A DNA stretch of 64,000 nt from Vibrio natriegens NBRC 15636 = ATCC 14048 = DSM 759 (GCF_035621455.1 NZ_CP141822.1:1550001-1614000); one strand, 5' to 3'; shown: positions 8,908 to 18,834, numbered from the stretch's first letter. The notes: a model not told the origin generated them from the sequence alone. Made by a program: numbers and translations.

Positions 8908-11900
8908 TTGACTTCGTCACAGCCTACAAAGAAAACCTCCTCTGAAGCGCAATCTGCGCCAGTAAATGGAGCAAAGAAAGTTCAAGCGCCTCATGCTCAA
9001 GTGAACAATGCCGCCTCGCTACGCAAAGCACTTAATCAGTGCATGATGCGCGACCGTTTTCGCTTAAGTAAACGTATTTCTGGCGCAAGTAAAATTAAGA
9101 AAGATGCATCGCGTAATGTCGTGTTTGATGAAATCGCTTTAGACATTGCTAAGTCGATGATGGAAGTCGAACAACGTGGCAGTTATCAGCCAAAAATCGA
9201 ATATCCTGCGCTCCTGCCTGTTAGTCAAAAGAAAGACGACATTGCAAAGGCGATTGATGAAAACCAAGTGGTTATTATCGCTGGTGAAACGGGTTCGGGT
9301 AAAACCACGCAGATACCCAAAATTTGTGCAGAGCTTGGCCGTGGTAAATTTGGCCTGATTGGTCATACTCAGCCTCGTCGTCTTGCTGCGCGTTCCGTAG
9401 CAAATCGCATCGCGGAAGAGATGGAAACTAAGCTCGGTGAATTTGTTGGTTATAAAGTTCGATTTAACGATCAAATCTCAGAGAATACTCAGATTAAATT
9501 GATGACGGACGGTATCTTGCTGGCAGAAATTCAGCATGACCGTTTCTTGAATCAATACGACACTATCATTATCGATGAAGCGCACGAACGTAGCCTGAAC
9601 ATCGATTTTATTTTGGGCTACCTAAAAGAACTTCTGCCACGTCGTCCTGATTTAAAAGTCATCATTACGTCGGCAACCATCGATCCGGAACGTTTTTCCA
9701 AGCACTTCAACGATGCCCCAATTATTGAGGTGTCTGGTCGTACTTACCCAGTAGAAACGCGTTACCGTCCGTTAAGCGGCGATGAGGATAACGATCGTGA
9801 CCAGCTAGAAGGTATCTTCGAAGCCGTCGATGAGCTGTGTGATGAAGGTTTGGGCGATATTCTGATCTTCATGAACGGTGAACGTGAAATTCGTGATACG
9901 GCAGATGCGCTTTCTAAACGTAATCTTAAGAGTACAGAGATTGTACCTTTGTATGCGCGTTTGTCGGCTGGTGAGCAGAACAAGATATTCCAACCACACG
10001 CTGGTCGCCGCATTGTATTGGCAACCAACGTAGCGGAAACGTCGTTAACCGTTCCGGGCATCAAATATGTGATTGACCCAGGTACCGCGCGTATCAGTCG
10101 ATACAGTTACCGAACTAAAGTACAGCGTCTTCCAATTGAGCCTGTTTCTCAGGCAAGTGCGAACCAGCGTAAAGGTCGTTGTGGTCGTGTGGAAGAGGGT
10201 ATCTGTATTCGCCTCTACTCAGAGGAAGATTTCGAGTCACGCCCAGAGTTTACCGATCCAGAAATTCTGCGTACCAACCTAGCGTCGGTAATCCTGCAAA
10301 TGACGGCTCTTGGTTTAGGCGATATTCAAGCGTTCCCATTTGTTGAAGCGCCAGACAAACGCAACATTCAAGATGGTGTGCGCCTGCTAGAAGAGTTGGG
10401 TGCGATTAATTCAGATGCAAAAGATCCGAAAAAACGCCTTACCCCAACGGGTCGCCAACTGGCACGATTACCAATCGACCCGCGTTTAGCGCGCATGGTG
10501 TTAGAAGCACCAAAGTACGGTGCGTTAAAAGAATTGATGGTGATTGCAGCCGCGTTGTCGATCCAAGACCCACGTGAGCGCCCATCGGACAAACAACAAT
10601 CTTCAGACGATAAGCACCGTCGCTTTTTCCATGAAGAGTCTGACTTCCTGACGTTAGTAAATCTTTGGGATTACATTCAGAAGCAGCAAAAAGCGCTGAC
10701 GGGTAATCAGTTCCGTAAACAGTGTAAGCAAGATTACTTGAACTACTTGCGTGTTCGCGAGTGGCAAGACGTTTATTTCCAAATTCACCAATCCATGCGT
10801 GAAATGGAATTTAAGCTCAATGACGAGCCTGCGTCATATCATGGTGTGCACAGCGCAATTCTGGTTGGCCTGTTATCTCACATCGGTATGAAAGATCAGG
10901 AGAAGAATGAGTATCAGGGTGCGCGTAATGCCCGTTTCCATATCTTCCCAGCGTCTGGCTTGTTTAAGAAGCAGCCTAAATGGATCATGTCAGCGGAGTT
11001 GGTAGAAACTTCAAAACTTTGGGGCCGAATTATTGCAAAAATTCAGCCTGAATGGATTGAGCCATTAGCCAAGCACTTAATCAAACGCAGCTACAGCGAA
11101 CCGCACTGGTCAAAGAAACGAGCTGCGGTTATGGCGTACGAAAAAGTCATGTTGTATGGAGTGCCAATCGTCCCTAAACGTCTGGTGAATTATGGGAACA
11201 TTGATGCATCTATCAGTCGTGAAATCTTCATTCGCAGTGCGTTAGTTGAAGGCGAGTGGGAAACCAAACACGCGTTCTTCAAGCAAAACCGTAAACTATT
11301 GCAAGAAGTCGAAGAGCTGGAACATAAATCTCGTCGTCGCGATATTTTGGTCGATGACGATGAGCTATTTGATTTCTACGACCAACGCGTCGGTACCGAA
11401 GTGGTTTCTGGTAAACACTTTGATTCATGGTGGAAAAAAGCGTCGAAAGAAAACAAGGAACTGCTCAACTTTGAAAAAGAGATGCTTTTCAAGGGCGATG
11501 CCAGCCATGTTACTGACTTAGACTACCCGAACTTCTGGCACCAAAATGGTTTAAAACTCAAGCTTAGCTATCAGTTTGAACCAGGTGATGATAGTGACGG
11601 TGTAACGGTTCATCTGCCACTACCAATTCTTAACCAGGTGGAACAAGCCGGCTTTGACTGGCAGATCCCAGGTCTGCGCCATGAACTTGTGGTGAGCCTG
11701 ATTAAGTCGTTGCCAAAAACCATTCGTAAGAACTTTGTGCCAGCGCCAAATTACGCAGATGCGTTCTTAGCTCGTTCTACGCCGATGGAAGCGCCACTTC
11801 TTGACTCACTTGAGAAAGAGTTACGACGCATGACGGGCGTAGAAGTATTGCGTGAAGACTGGAAGCTGGATCAGGTGCCGGAACACTTGAAAGTGACATT

Positions 11901-12879
11901 CCGCGCTGTTGATCATCGCAATCGAAAGCTGAAGGAAAACAAAGACCTTCATGAGCTGAAAGAAAGCCTGAAAGAGAAAGTTCAGGAAACGCTCTCAAAA
12001 GTAGCTGACGATGATATCGAGCAGCAGGGCTTGCATACGTGGAGCTTTGGCGAACTGCCAAAAGTGTATCAACAAAAACGCGGCGGTTATGACGTGAAAG
12101 CGTACCCAGCCCTTGTCGATACCAAAGATAGTGTTGAAATTAAACTATACGAGACAGAATACGAGCAAATCTCGGCGATGCGTGCTGGTCAGCGTCGTTT
12201 AATTTTGTTGAATGTACCATCGCCTATTAAATACTTGCATGCCAATTTGCCGAACAAATCAAAACTGGGCTTGTACTTTAACCCGTATGGAAAAGTACTG
12301 GATCTGATTGATGACTGCATAGCTTGTGGCGTCGATAAGCTTATCGAAGAGCAGGGCGGATTAGTTTGGGAACCAGAACAATTTGAAAAGTTGAAAGAAC
12401 ACGTTCGTGCCGAACTCGGCGATACCGTGGTTGAAATTGCTAAGCAAGTTGAAACCATTTTGACGACTGCCTTTAACATCAATAAGAAGTTGAAAGGTAA
12501 GATCGACTTTACCATGGCGTTTGCACTGTCAGACATCAAAGCTCAACTCGAGGGTTTGATCTTCAAAGGCTTTGCAACTGAGTGTGGCTGGAAACGTCTA
12601 CCAGACATTCTCCGTTACATGCGTGCAATTGAACGCCGTATGGAGAAGTTGCCAATCGATCCGAATAAAGATCGCCTGCATATGTTGAAAATCGAGTCAG
12701 TAACCAAGGACTACAAAGAGTTATTGAATAAGATTCCAAAAGGCATGGCTATTCCAGAAAACGTAAAAGAAGTGCGTTGGATGCTAGAAGAACTACGTGT
12801 GAGTTACTTTGCTCAGCAATTAGGCACTCCGTATCCGGTGTCTGACAAACGAGTCAAAAACGCGATTGATGCTTGTTAG
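8908..12879 (+). CDS. hrpA: ATP-dependent RNA helicase HrpA
   Basis: A very long DEAH-box helicase of ~1323 residues, the normal length for HrpA. Walker A GETGSGKTTQIPK, DEAHERS (motif II) and TSATIDPERF (motif III) are followed by helicase C with VAETSLTVPGI and QRKGRCGR (motif VI). The HA2/OB-fold region and the long HrpA-specific C-terminal DUF3418 domain complete it. I choose TTG at 8908 because AGGA lies six bases before it. The frame is open upstream (ATG 8887, earlier codon 8839), but those starts have no ribosome site. HrpA unwinds RNA and rescues stalled ribosomes in E. coli. Monocistronic. Confidence 0.95.
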   Translation: MTSSQPTKKTSSEAQSAPVNGAKKVQAPHAQVNNAASLRKALNQCMMRDRFRLSKRISGASKIKKDASRNVVFDEIALDIAKSMMEVEQRGSYQPKIEYPALLPVSQKKDDIAKAIDENQVVIIAGETGSGKTTQIPKICAELGRGKFGLIGHTQPRRLAARSVANRIAEEMETKLGEFVGYKVRFNDQISENTQIKLMTDGILLAEIQHDRFLNQYDTIIIDEAHERSLNIDFILGYLKELLPRRPDLKVIITSATIDPERFSKHFNDAPIIEVSGRTYPVETRYRPLSGDEDNDRDQLEGIFEAVDELCDEGLGDILIFMNGEREIRDTADALSKRNLKSTEIVPLYARLSAGEQNKIFQPHAGRRIVLATNVAETSLTVPGIKYVIDPGTARISRYSYRTKVQRLPIEPVSQASANQRKGRCGRVEEGICIRLYSEEDFESRPEFTDPEILRTNLASVILQMTALGLGDIQAFPFVEAPDKRNIQDGVRLLEELGAINSDAKDPKKRLTPTGRQLARLPIDPRLARMVLEAPKYGALKELMVIAAALSIQDPRERPSDKQQSSDDKHRRFFHEESDFLTLVNLWDYIQKQQKALTGNQFRKQCKQDYLNYLRVREWQDVYFQIHQSMREMEFKLNDEPASYHGVHSAILVGLLSHIGMKDQEKNEYQGARNARFHIFPASGLFKKQPKWIMSAELVETSKLWGRIIAKIQPEWIEPLAKHLIKRSYSEPHWSKKRAAVMAYEKVMLYGVPIVPKRLVNYGNIDASISREIFIRSALVEGEWETKHAFFKQNRKLLQEVEELEHKSRRRDILVDDDELFDFYDQRVGTEVVSGKHFDSWWKKASKENKELLNFEKEMLFKGDASHVTDLDYPNFWHQNGLKLKLSYQFEPGDDSDGVTVHLPLPILNQVEQAGFDWQIPGLRHELVVSLIKSLPKTIRKNFVPAPNYADAFLARSTPMEAPLLDSLEKELRRMTGVEVLREDWKLDQVPEHLKVTFRAVDHRNRKLKENKDLHELKESLKEKVQETLSKVADDDIEQQGLHTWSFGELPKVYQQKRGGYDVKAYPALVDTKDSVEIKLYETEYEQISAMRAGQRRLILLNVPSPIKYLHANLPNKSKLGLYFNPYGKVLDLIDDCIACGVDKLIEEQGGLVWEPEQFEKLKEHVRAELGDTVVEIAKQVETILTTAFNINKKLKGKIDFTMAFALSDIKAQLEGLIFKGFATECGWKRLPDILRYMRAIERRMEKLPIDPNKDRLHMLKIESVTKDYKELLNKIPKGMAIPENVKEVRWMLEELRVSYFAQQLGTPYPVSDKRVKNAIDAC

Positions 12880-13059
12880 CGTAAAGTACAATCGTGACAG
12901 TTATTTATATCAACGCTCGTGCGGTTACTGGTATAGTAATTGCTAGTATTTGATAAATGTGTTGTTTTTAGTTCTAGGGAGGCAATAGTTTGCCTCCCTT
13001 GTATTTGCAGTGTCTACGTCAGATTGAGAAGACGTAGGAATGAAAAGAGTAAAAGGTAA

Positions 13060-13542
13060 ATGATGAAAAAAACTCTATTAGCAGTGGCACTACTTAGCGC
13101 ATCTTCTGCGGCAATGGCAGATTCTTGGATTTACGGTGGCGCATCTGTAGGTCAGTCTGATTACAAAGGCGAGACGGATACATCATACTCAGTGCACGTA
13201 GGTACAGGTATTCTTCCAATTATCGGTATTGAAGCTGGTGTGACTCAGCACGGTGAATTTAACGTTGATGGTCGCGATACAAAACTTACCTCTTACTACG
13301 CAGCACTAAAGCCAAGCATCGACTTCGGCCCACTGCACATTTACGCAAAAGGTGGTATCCACCAATGGGATAAAGAAGTGAAAGGAGGTAGCGACGATGA
13401 CGACTTCGATCTAATGTACGGTGTTGGTGCTGAATACTTCATCTTTGGTCCACTTTCTGTGGGCGCAAGCTACATGAACTACACAGCAGATAAAGACGAT
13501 ATCGGTACGTTCTCTGTGAATGCATCTTTGCACTTCCTATAA
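13060..13542 (+). CDS. Outer-membrane beta-barrel protein (copy 1)
   Basis: A 160-residue exported protein. The signal peptide MKKTLLAVALLSASSAAMA is cut before DSWIYGG, and the mature part is a series of alternating amphipathic strands with a C-terminal aromatic residue region (SLHFL) typical of outer-membrane barrels. It would form a small ~8-strand barrel of the OmpA/OmpX-like class. It starts at ATG 13060, with an adjacent ATG at 13063; AAAGGTAA lies just before. The next gene is a paralogue sharing WxYxGxxxGQSD, GxETDTSYxxHVGTGILPxIGIEAG and KPSIDFGP-type segments, so this is a tandem duplication. Function unknown. Confidence 0.85.
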   Translation: MMKKTLLAVALLSASSAAMADSWIYGGASVGQSDYKGETDTSYSVHVGTGILPIIGIEAGVTQHGEFNVDGRDTKLTSYYAALKPSIDFGPLHIYAKGGIHQWDKEVKGGSDDDDFDLMYGVGAEYFIFGPLSVGASYMNYTADKDDIGTFSVNASLHFL

Positions 13543-13567
13543 TTTTCGACATATCCGAGAGTTATAA

Positions 13568-13594
13568 AACACCGGCTTTAAGCCGGTGTTTTTG
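13568..13594 (+). terminator. Intrinsic terminator after barrel gene copy 1
   Basis: A perfect stem AACACCGGCTT / AAGCCGGTGTT with a single loop base, followed by TTTTG. It separates the transcripts of the two paralogues. Confidence 0.93.
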
Positions 13595-13765
13595 TTTCTG
13601 ATAGTGACTTCGACTTGCCTCTCTGTCTGAATTGATATCACACTACAACGAATTGAATATAAATTATTCATTCTTTGATCTTAATTTCTCTATACCTTCC
13701 AATATATAGTGATCATTAAACTACGAGCTAGGAGCGTGAAATCACGCAGACTTACAAAGGATGGT

Positions 13766-14287
13766 ATGACTATGAAAACAAAACTCTCGATATTGGCTTT
13801 GGCGTTGTGTTCAACGTCTGCGTTCGCGGATTCGTGGCTATATGCTGGCGGACAAATCGGTCAATCTGATATTGAAGGCGAAAGTGATACAACCTACGGT
13901 TTACACGTCGGTACGGGGATTTTACCGCTAATCGGTATCGAAGCGGGTTACTTTAACCATGGCAAAGTTGGACTGAATGTGGATGGAACCAAAGGCGATG
14001 GGGATTTCTCTTCACTCTATTTAGCGGTTAAGCCAAGCATCGATTTTGGCCCGTTCCATATTTATGCCAAGGGTGGCATCAATGCTTTTAACGTTGACTA
14101 TAAAGGTTCATTAAGTGCTATCGATAAAGATGATGGCGTCTCTTATATGTATGGTGTCGGTGCAGAGTACTTTTTGCTAGATAACATCTCAGTTGGTGCA
14201 AGTTACCAGGCTTTTGGTGTTGATATCGATGGCGACAGCGATTCAGTTAGTAGCTTTACCGGCAACGTTACTTTCCATTTCTTATAA
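13766..14287 (+). CDS. Outer-membrane beta-barrel protein (copy 2)
   Basis: A 173-residue paralogue of the preceding gene, with a signal peptide (TMKTKLSILALALCSTSAFA) cut before DSWLYAGGQ. The mature barrel segments GTGILPLIGIEAGYF, KPSIDFGPFHIYAKGG and YGVGAEYF line up with copy 1, and the C-terminus is Phe (TFHFL). I choose ATG at 13766, four bases after AGGA; ATG 13772 is also possible. It is longer than copy 1, mainly in two loops (VGLNVDGTKGDGDF and YKGSLSAIDKDDG), which suggests divergence in surface loops. It has its own terminator, so it is a separate transcript. Confidence 0.83.
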   Translation: MTMKTKLSILALALCSTSAFADSWLYAGGQIGQSDIEGESDTTYGLHVGTGILPLIGIEAGYFNHGKVGLNVDGTKGDGDFSSLYLAVKPSIDFGPFHIYAKGGINAFNVDYKGSLSAIDKDDGVSYMYGVGAEYFLLDNISVGASYQAFGVDIDGDSDSVSSFTGNVTFHFL

Positions 14288-14625
14288 ACATCTCGCCCAG
14301 GAAAATTCACTTCTTAGTTTTTGCGACAGCCATAAAGTGGTCACTTGCGATTCAGCGAGGGCCACTTTTTTGTTTAGCGCCCACCCACAATATGAGAGCA
14401 ATGGTTATTATAGCGAGAGATAATAATTAGACATCATAGTGTTTATTTTGCTGTTCTTGAAAATGAACTGTCTTTTAAATGCAATAAAAGCATCATTTTT
14501 GCATATTTTTGTGACTGATGTTAATATTCGTTGCGATTAAAAACTTTAGAGCTCAAATTATTGGAGGGCGTATTGGAGTTCTTCTCATTTGAGGAGCGTT
14601 TCAAATTAACGTTAAATTTGTATTT
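14288..14625. other. Intergenic region before the BCCT gene
   Basis: 338 bp. It contains the copy-2 terminator (14334-14372) and then an A/T-rich stretch that must carry the transporter promoter. I see no convincing small gene and cannot assign the promoter boxes with confidence. Confidence 0.45.
14334..14372 (+). terminator. Terminator after barrel gene copy 2
   Basis: The stem AAAGTGG (14334-14340) / CCACTTT (14362-14368) has an imperfect inner extension and is followed by TTTTG. Confidence 0.75.
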
Positions 14626-16209
14626 ATGGATAAAGCTTCATTTAAAAAATATAGTATCGAGACAACAGATTATCAGGTAGGGCAGGATAACGTACAAAAG
14701 TGGGGATTTGACGTTCACAACCCTGTTTTCGGAATCAGTGCCGGTCTTATTGTTTTATGTCTTATTTCATTGCTTTTAGTTGACCCTAATACCGCTCGTG
14801 ACGCTTTGAACGGTGTTAAAAACGGAATCATTGAGCAATTTGATGCCTTTTTCATGTGGTCAGCGAACTTCTTCGTATTATTCGCCGTTGTTTTACTGTT
14901 ATCGCCGCTGGGAAAAATTCGCTTAGGTGGCAAAGACGCAACACCTGATCATTCAAGAGTATCTTGGTTATCCATGCTATTTGCTGCAGGTATGGGTATT
15001 GGTCTTCTGTTCTGGAGTGTTGCAGAGCCAACCGCGTACTTCACTGATTGGTGGGGAATGCCACTAAATGCGGAACCATACTCTGAAGAAGCGAAATCAT
15101 TGGCAATGGCTGCGACCATGTTTCACTGGGGTGTTCATGGTTGGGGTATCTACGCCCTTGTTGCACTAGCTCTTGCCTTCTTTGCATTTAACAAGGGCTT
15201 ACCACTGTCACTACGTTCTGCTTTTTACCCAATTTTTGGTGACCGTGCATGGGGTTGGTTAGGTCATGTCATCGACATCCTGGCAGTGCTTTCGACGCTG
15301 TTTGGTCTGGCGACTTCATTGGGTTTGGGTGCTCAGCAAGCGACAAGTGGTATCAACCATGTATTTGGTCTTGATGGTGGTATCGGCACTCAAATGATCG
15401 TGATCGCCTTTGTGACCTTCATTGCGGTACTTTCGGTCGTTCGTGGCATCGATGGTGGTGTTAAGGTGCTTAGTAATGTCAACATGGTGGTCGCTTTTGC
15501 GTTGCTTATTTTCATTACCTTCATCAGCTTCGACACCGCCTTTACGTCAATTTTTGATACAACCAAAGCGTATATCGAGTACATCATTCCTCTGAGTAAT
15601 CCTCACGGTCGAGAAGATGAAACTTGGATGCAAGGTTGGACTGTATTCTACTGGGCGTGGTGGGTTTCTTGGTCGCCATTCGTCGGTATGTTTATCGCAC
15701 GAGTATCGAAAGGTCGTACAGTACGAGAATTCATCTGTGCAGTTATTATCATTCCAACAGTGGTTACACTTATCTGGATGGCTATCTTTGGTGGCATTGC
15801 ACTTGATCAGGTCGTGAATAAAGTGGGTGAGCTGGGGACAAATGGCCTTACGGACATTTCTCTGACTCTGTTCCATGTGTATGACCAACTGCCATACAGC
15901 TCGGTAATTTCGATTCTTTCTATCGGTCTGATTTTGGTGTTCTTTGTAACGTCGTCGGATTCCGGTTCTTTGGTCATCGATAGCATTACAGCTGGCGGTA
16001 AAATTGATGCTCCAATACCTCAGCGAATTTTCTGGGCATGTATTGAAGGGGCAATCGCGGCGGTTATGCTTTGGATAGGCGGTAAAGAAGCCTTGCAGGC
16101 ACTACAGTCTGGCGTTGTCGCAACAGGCTTGCCGTTTACATTAGTTTTGTTGGTAATGTGTGTCAGCTTGGTTAAGGGTTTAAGAACCGAACTACCTGCA
16201 TACAAATAG
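14626..16209 (+). CDS. BCCT-family compatible-solute transporter
   Basis: A 527-residue, 12-helix secondary transporter of the betaine/carnitine/choline family. The family signature region is clear: WAWWVSWSPFVGMFIARVSK followed by GRTVREF. The GMGIGLLFWSVAEP segment in the first repeat is the other conserved stretch lining the substrate site. It would import glycine betaine, proline, ectoine or a related solute with Na+ or H+ during osmotic stress. Vibrios carry several such genes, and substrate cannot be assigned here. The N-terminus is ~25 cytoplasmic residues; the C-terminal tail is short, arguing against a BetP-like osmosensing extension. Monocistronic, with a perfect terminator downstream. 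Confidence 0.92.
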   Translation: MDKASFKKYSIETTDYQVGQDNVQKWGFDVHNPVFGISAGLIVLCLISLLLVDPNTARDALNGVKNGIIEQFDAFFMWSANFFVLFAVVLLLSPLGKIRLGGKDATPDHSRVSWLSMLFAAGMGIGLLFWSVAEPTAYFTDWWGMPLNAEPYSEEAKSLAMAATMFHWGVHGWGIYALVALALAFFAFNKGLPLSLRSAFYPIFGDRAWGWLGHVIDILAVLSTLFGLATSLGLGAQQATSGINHVFGLDGGIGTQMIVIAFVTFIAVLSVVRGIDGGVKVLSNVNMVVAFALLIFITFISFDTAFTSIFDTTKAYIEYIIPLSNPHGREDETWMQGWTVFYWAWWVSWSPFVGMFIARVSKGRTVREFICAVIIIPTVVTLIWMAIFGGIALDQVVNKVGELGTNGLTDISLTLFHVYDQLPYSSVISILSIGLILVFFVTSSDSGSLVIDSITAGGKIDAPIPQRIFWACIEGAIAAVMLWIGGKEALQALQSGVVATGLPFTLVLLVMCVSLVKGLRTELPAYK

Positions 16210-16231
16210 TCTATCTGAAACACACGATTTC

Positions 16232-16262
16232 AATGCCGAGCTTTGTAAGCTCGGCATTTTTA
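16232..16262 (+). terminator. Terminator after BCCT gene
   Basis: A perfect 12-bp stem AATGCCGAGCTT / AAGCTCGGCATT with a TGT loop, followed by TTTAT. Confidence 0.93.
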
Positions 16263-16329
16263 TTTGTTCTTTCCTTTTTAATAAATTCATTTAGAGTTTG
16301 TGCGTCGTCAACTTCAAAATTGTCAAATC

Positions 16330-16719
16330 ATGTCTATCAATAAACTCATTCTAATTCGTGGTCTTCCGGGATCTGGAAAAACAACGCTGGCTAAACAGCT
16401 GGTACCAATGCTCGATGCGAAACATTTTGAAGCGGACATGTACTTTGAAAAAGAAAGTGGGGAGTACCACTTCAATCCACAGCAACTTCCTCAAGCTCAT
16501 GAGTGGTGTTTCCGTCAAGCTCGAAGGTGGTTAAACCAAGGTAAAACCGTCATAGTGAGCAATACTTTTGTTCGCCTTTGGGAAATGAAGCGGTATCTGG
16601 ATTACTGTAAAAAGAAGGGTATCGAGGTCGAGATAAAAGTGTGTGATGGTGAATATCAGAGCATTCACGATGTCCCAACGGCAACGATCGAGAAGATGCG
16701 ACACCAGTGGCAGGATTAA
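16330..16719 (+). CDS. Small P-loop kinase/ATPase
   Basis: A 130-residue AAA_33-type P-loop protein. Walker A GLPGSGKTT is at residues ~10-18, followed by FEADMYFE and a C-terminal region with RHQW. The size and motif placement resemble small zeta-toxin/polynucleotide-kinase-like nucleotide kinases, but I cannot name a substrate. ATG 16330 is chosen because Walker A then sits close to the N-terminus as usual; a GTG at 16300 would add ten residues without a better ribosome site. It stands alone between the BCCT and ligase genes. Cytoplasmic; phosphotransfer activity is inferred. Confidence 0.78.
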   Translation: MSINKLILIRGLPGSGKTTLAKQLVPMLDAKHFEADMYFEKESGEYHFNPQQLPQAHEWCFRQARRWLNQGKTVIVSNTFVRLWEMKRYLDYCKKKGIEVEIKVCDGEYQSIHDVPTATIEKMRHQWQD

Positions 16720-16877
16720 GCACAAGCAACAATCAAACCTTGTCTAAAGATCAGTCTTAAATTTGCAGAGTCTTACTGACAATCATTGTTGTGAGTCGAA
16801 GAATAATTACTGACAAATAGGTTATCGAAGAAAGTTGCGCTTCAATATGGGAGATTTTTTGAACAAGGTTCCTCCCT

Positions 16878-17720
16878 ATGCCCATAAAAATGACATTGAT
16901 CGCACTCGCCATTATGGCATCCACGCACGTTCAAGCCCATCCAACTGTCGCGCCTTTAGTCTCGCTAGCAGAAACCTATCAAGATGGGATTGATGTGTCG
17001 CAATACTGGTACAGTGAAAAACTGGATGGTATTCGTGCTTACTGGACGGGGCAACACCTTGTAACACGTAATGGAAACCGGATACACGCTCCTAAGTGGT
17101 TTACAGCACCATTGCCAGATTACCCTCTGGATGGGGAACTTTGGGCCGGGCGAGGTAATTTTCATTTGGTCCAGCAAACGGTTTTGGACAAAACACCGGT
17201 CGACAGCGCGTGGAAGAAAGTAGATTTTATGTTGTTTGATATGCCTTACTCTGCGGGTGACTATCGGAAGCGCTATTACAATATCCAAAACTTGGTGTAT
17301 GAACTGGACGAGCCACACATTAAGTACGTCGAGCATATGGCTATTCAAGATGAAGAGCACTTATTTAGCCAATTAGACAAAATCGCGTTAGCTGATGGGG
17401 AAGGTGTCATGTTACGCAAGGTGTCTAGTCGTTACCAAGCGGGCCGGGGCAGTGATTTACTTAAGTTAAAACGTTTTGCCGATACAGAAGCACAAGTGAT
17501 CGGACATAAGCCCGGTACTGGTCGCTTGCTGGGAATGATGGGCGCGATTCTGGTTCGTATGCCTGATGGTACAGAGTTTTATATTGGTAGTGGATTTACA
17601 GACGAGTTGCGTCGAAACCCACCACAATTGGGTTCGATTATCACATTTAGGTACAACGGGTTTACTCATAACGGAAAACCGAAATTTGCCCGATTTTTGC
17701 GCGAGCGTTCTAAAGAGTAG
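16878..17720 (+). CDS. Secreted ATP-dependent DNA ligase (Lig E type)
   Basis: A 280-residue minimal ATP-dependent DNA ligase with an N-terminal signal peptide (cleavage after STHVQA). The nucleotidyl-transfer motif I is KLDGIRAYW with catalytic K48; DGELWAG (motif III), GEGVMLRK (motif IV) and LLKLK (motif V) follow, and the OB-fold includes the GSGF and KFARF segments. It has no extra DNA-binding domain, as in Lig E. Such ligases are periplasmic in Vibrio, Haemophilus and Neisseria relatives and are thought to act on DNA outside the cytoplasm, for example in uptake or biofilm. It ends 13 bp from the convergent DUF3080 gene. Confidence 0.92.
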   Translation: MPIKMTLIALAIMASTHVQAHPTVAPLVSLAETYQDGIDVSQYWYSEKLDGIRAYWTGQHLVTRNGNRIHAPKWFTAPLPDYPLDGELWAGRGNFHLVQQTVLDKTPVDSAWKKVDFMLFDMPYSAGDYRKRYYNIQNLVYELDEPHIKYVEHMAIQDEEHLFSQLDKIALADGEGVMLRKVSSRYQAGRGSDLLKLKRFADTEAQVIGHKPGTGRLLGMMGAILVRMPDGTEFYIGSGFTDELRRNPPQLGSIITFRYNGFTHNGKPKFARFLRERSKE

Positions 17721-17733
17721 CCTCGCTCGATTC

Positions 17734-18741
17734 TTACTTCTCGGCGTTTCCCACTGTCACACCACAACGCTTAAAAAGACCCTGCCAGAACTGTATGTGC
17801 TCCAGGGTTCTTTTTCTGAACGTATTGTGAGCATCCATCAGTCCGTATGACTCGCCATGAAGGTCTATTCTTTTTTCGATTAAGTTAACGCCACTGTCCA
17901 GGCGTTGGTATGTACTGTCCAAATAGGCCAGATATGGTTGTACTTCTTTCACGTAAATAGATTGAAAAACGTTATTTAAGTAACGAAACGTTGTGATATC
18001 TCGATTCTTGCCGCAAATAAGCTTACTTTGATTTGTGTCGAGCAATTGGGTGGTTTCATTTAGCCAATGGGAAGCGTTTACGAGAGAGTAGTAAAGTCGA
18101 CCCATAAGGCGAGACTTCTCCAGCACTTCCTGGTATTGCACGATATGAATATCCGGTAATCGAGAGATAGTCTTGTTAGGCGTTTCATACATATTACCTA
18201 AGAGGTTAAAAGCTTCGCTCACCATCGCAATTTGGTTTTTGTTATCGACAGATAGCCAATCAGAGGCTGTGAGTTGTTTTTGCATCGTCTCACTGGCAAA
18301 CAACAGGTTATCAAGGTGAGTATGCAGGTGACTCCATTTCTGACCGTACAATAGTGTTAGAGTCTGTCGTTCATCATCGCTAATTGGAAAGTCATTCAGG
18401 CATGAATTCAAAGTCCTGAGTAACGATGTCTGATAATCTAAATCGTGAAAAGCATCCTGTACTTTACCTAGTTGCGAATTTTTGTCTGCCAAAAGATTAA
18501 ACAAGCCACACTGACGAAGTTGGTAGCTTTCCAACAGACCGAGTGTCAGTCTGGGTAATGGCTGAAAAAGCGCTCGTCGAGGAGGAATGGTGATGGCGGG
18601 CAGGGAAGTTATCTCAACGCTTGAAACGTCCAATACATTCGCCAAGCGTTGATGGTATTTATCCAGCAGCGCTTGTTCAGGGTTGAATAAGTCGGTACAA
18701 CCTGAAAGCAATGTTATTGAGAACAATAGGGTTAGACGCAC
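17734..18741 (-). CDS. DUF3080 lipoprotein
   Basis: A 335-residue lipoprotein. The N-terminus MRLTLLFSITLLSGC ends in lipobox LLSGC with Cys15 as the acylated residue; the following residue is Thr, which favours outer-membrane sorting. The body is helix-rich with five Cys, and I assign it to DUF3080 from its overall composition and the HQRLANVLDV start of the domain. GTG at 18741 is the start, with AAGGA five bases before it. Function unknown; probably an outer-membrane-attached periplasmic protein. It lies downstream of norM on the same strand, but norM has its own terminator, so the two are separately transcribed. Confidence 0.83.
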   Translation of the reverse strand: MRLTLLFSITLLSGCTDLFNPEQALLDKYHQRLANVLDVSSVEITSLPAITIPPRRALFQPLPRLTLGLLESYQLRQCGLFNLLADKNSQLGKVQDAFHDLDYQTSLLRTLNSCLNDFPISDDERQTLTLLYGQKWSHLHTHLDNLLFASETMQKQLTASDWLSVDNKNQIAMVSEAFNLLGNMYETPNKTISRLPDIHIVQYQEVLEKSRLMGRLYYSLVNASHWLNETTQLLDTNQSKLICGKNRDITTFRYLNNVFQSIYVKEVQPYLAYLDSTYQRLDSGVNLIEKRIDLHGESYGLMDAHNTFRKRTLEHIQFWQGLFKRCGVTVGNAEK

Positions 18742-18810
18742 ACTGTTCCTTTCTGATCACTGAGTTGGTTTGGTATAAAAGTATACCTGACTGAGGCTCG
18801 GTTCGATCAA

Positions 18811-18834
18811 AAAAGCCAGCGATTGCTGGCTTTT
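18811..18834 (-). terminator. Terminator after norM
   Basis: The stem AAAAGCCAGC / GCTGGCTTTT has a 4-base loop. Read on the minus strand it is followed by TTTTTTGATC. Confidence 0.92.
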
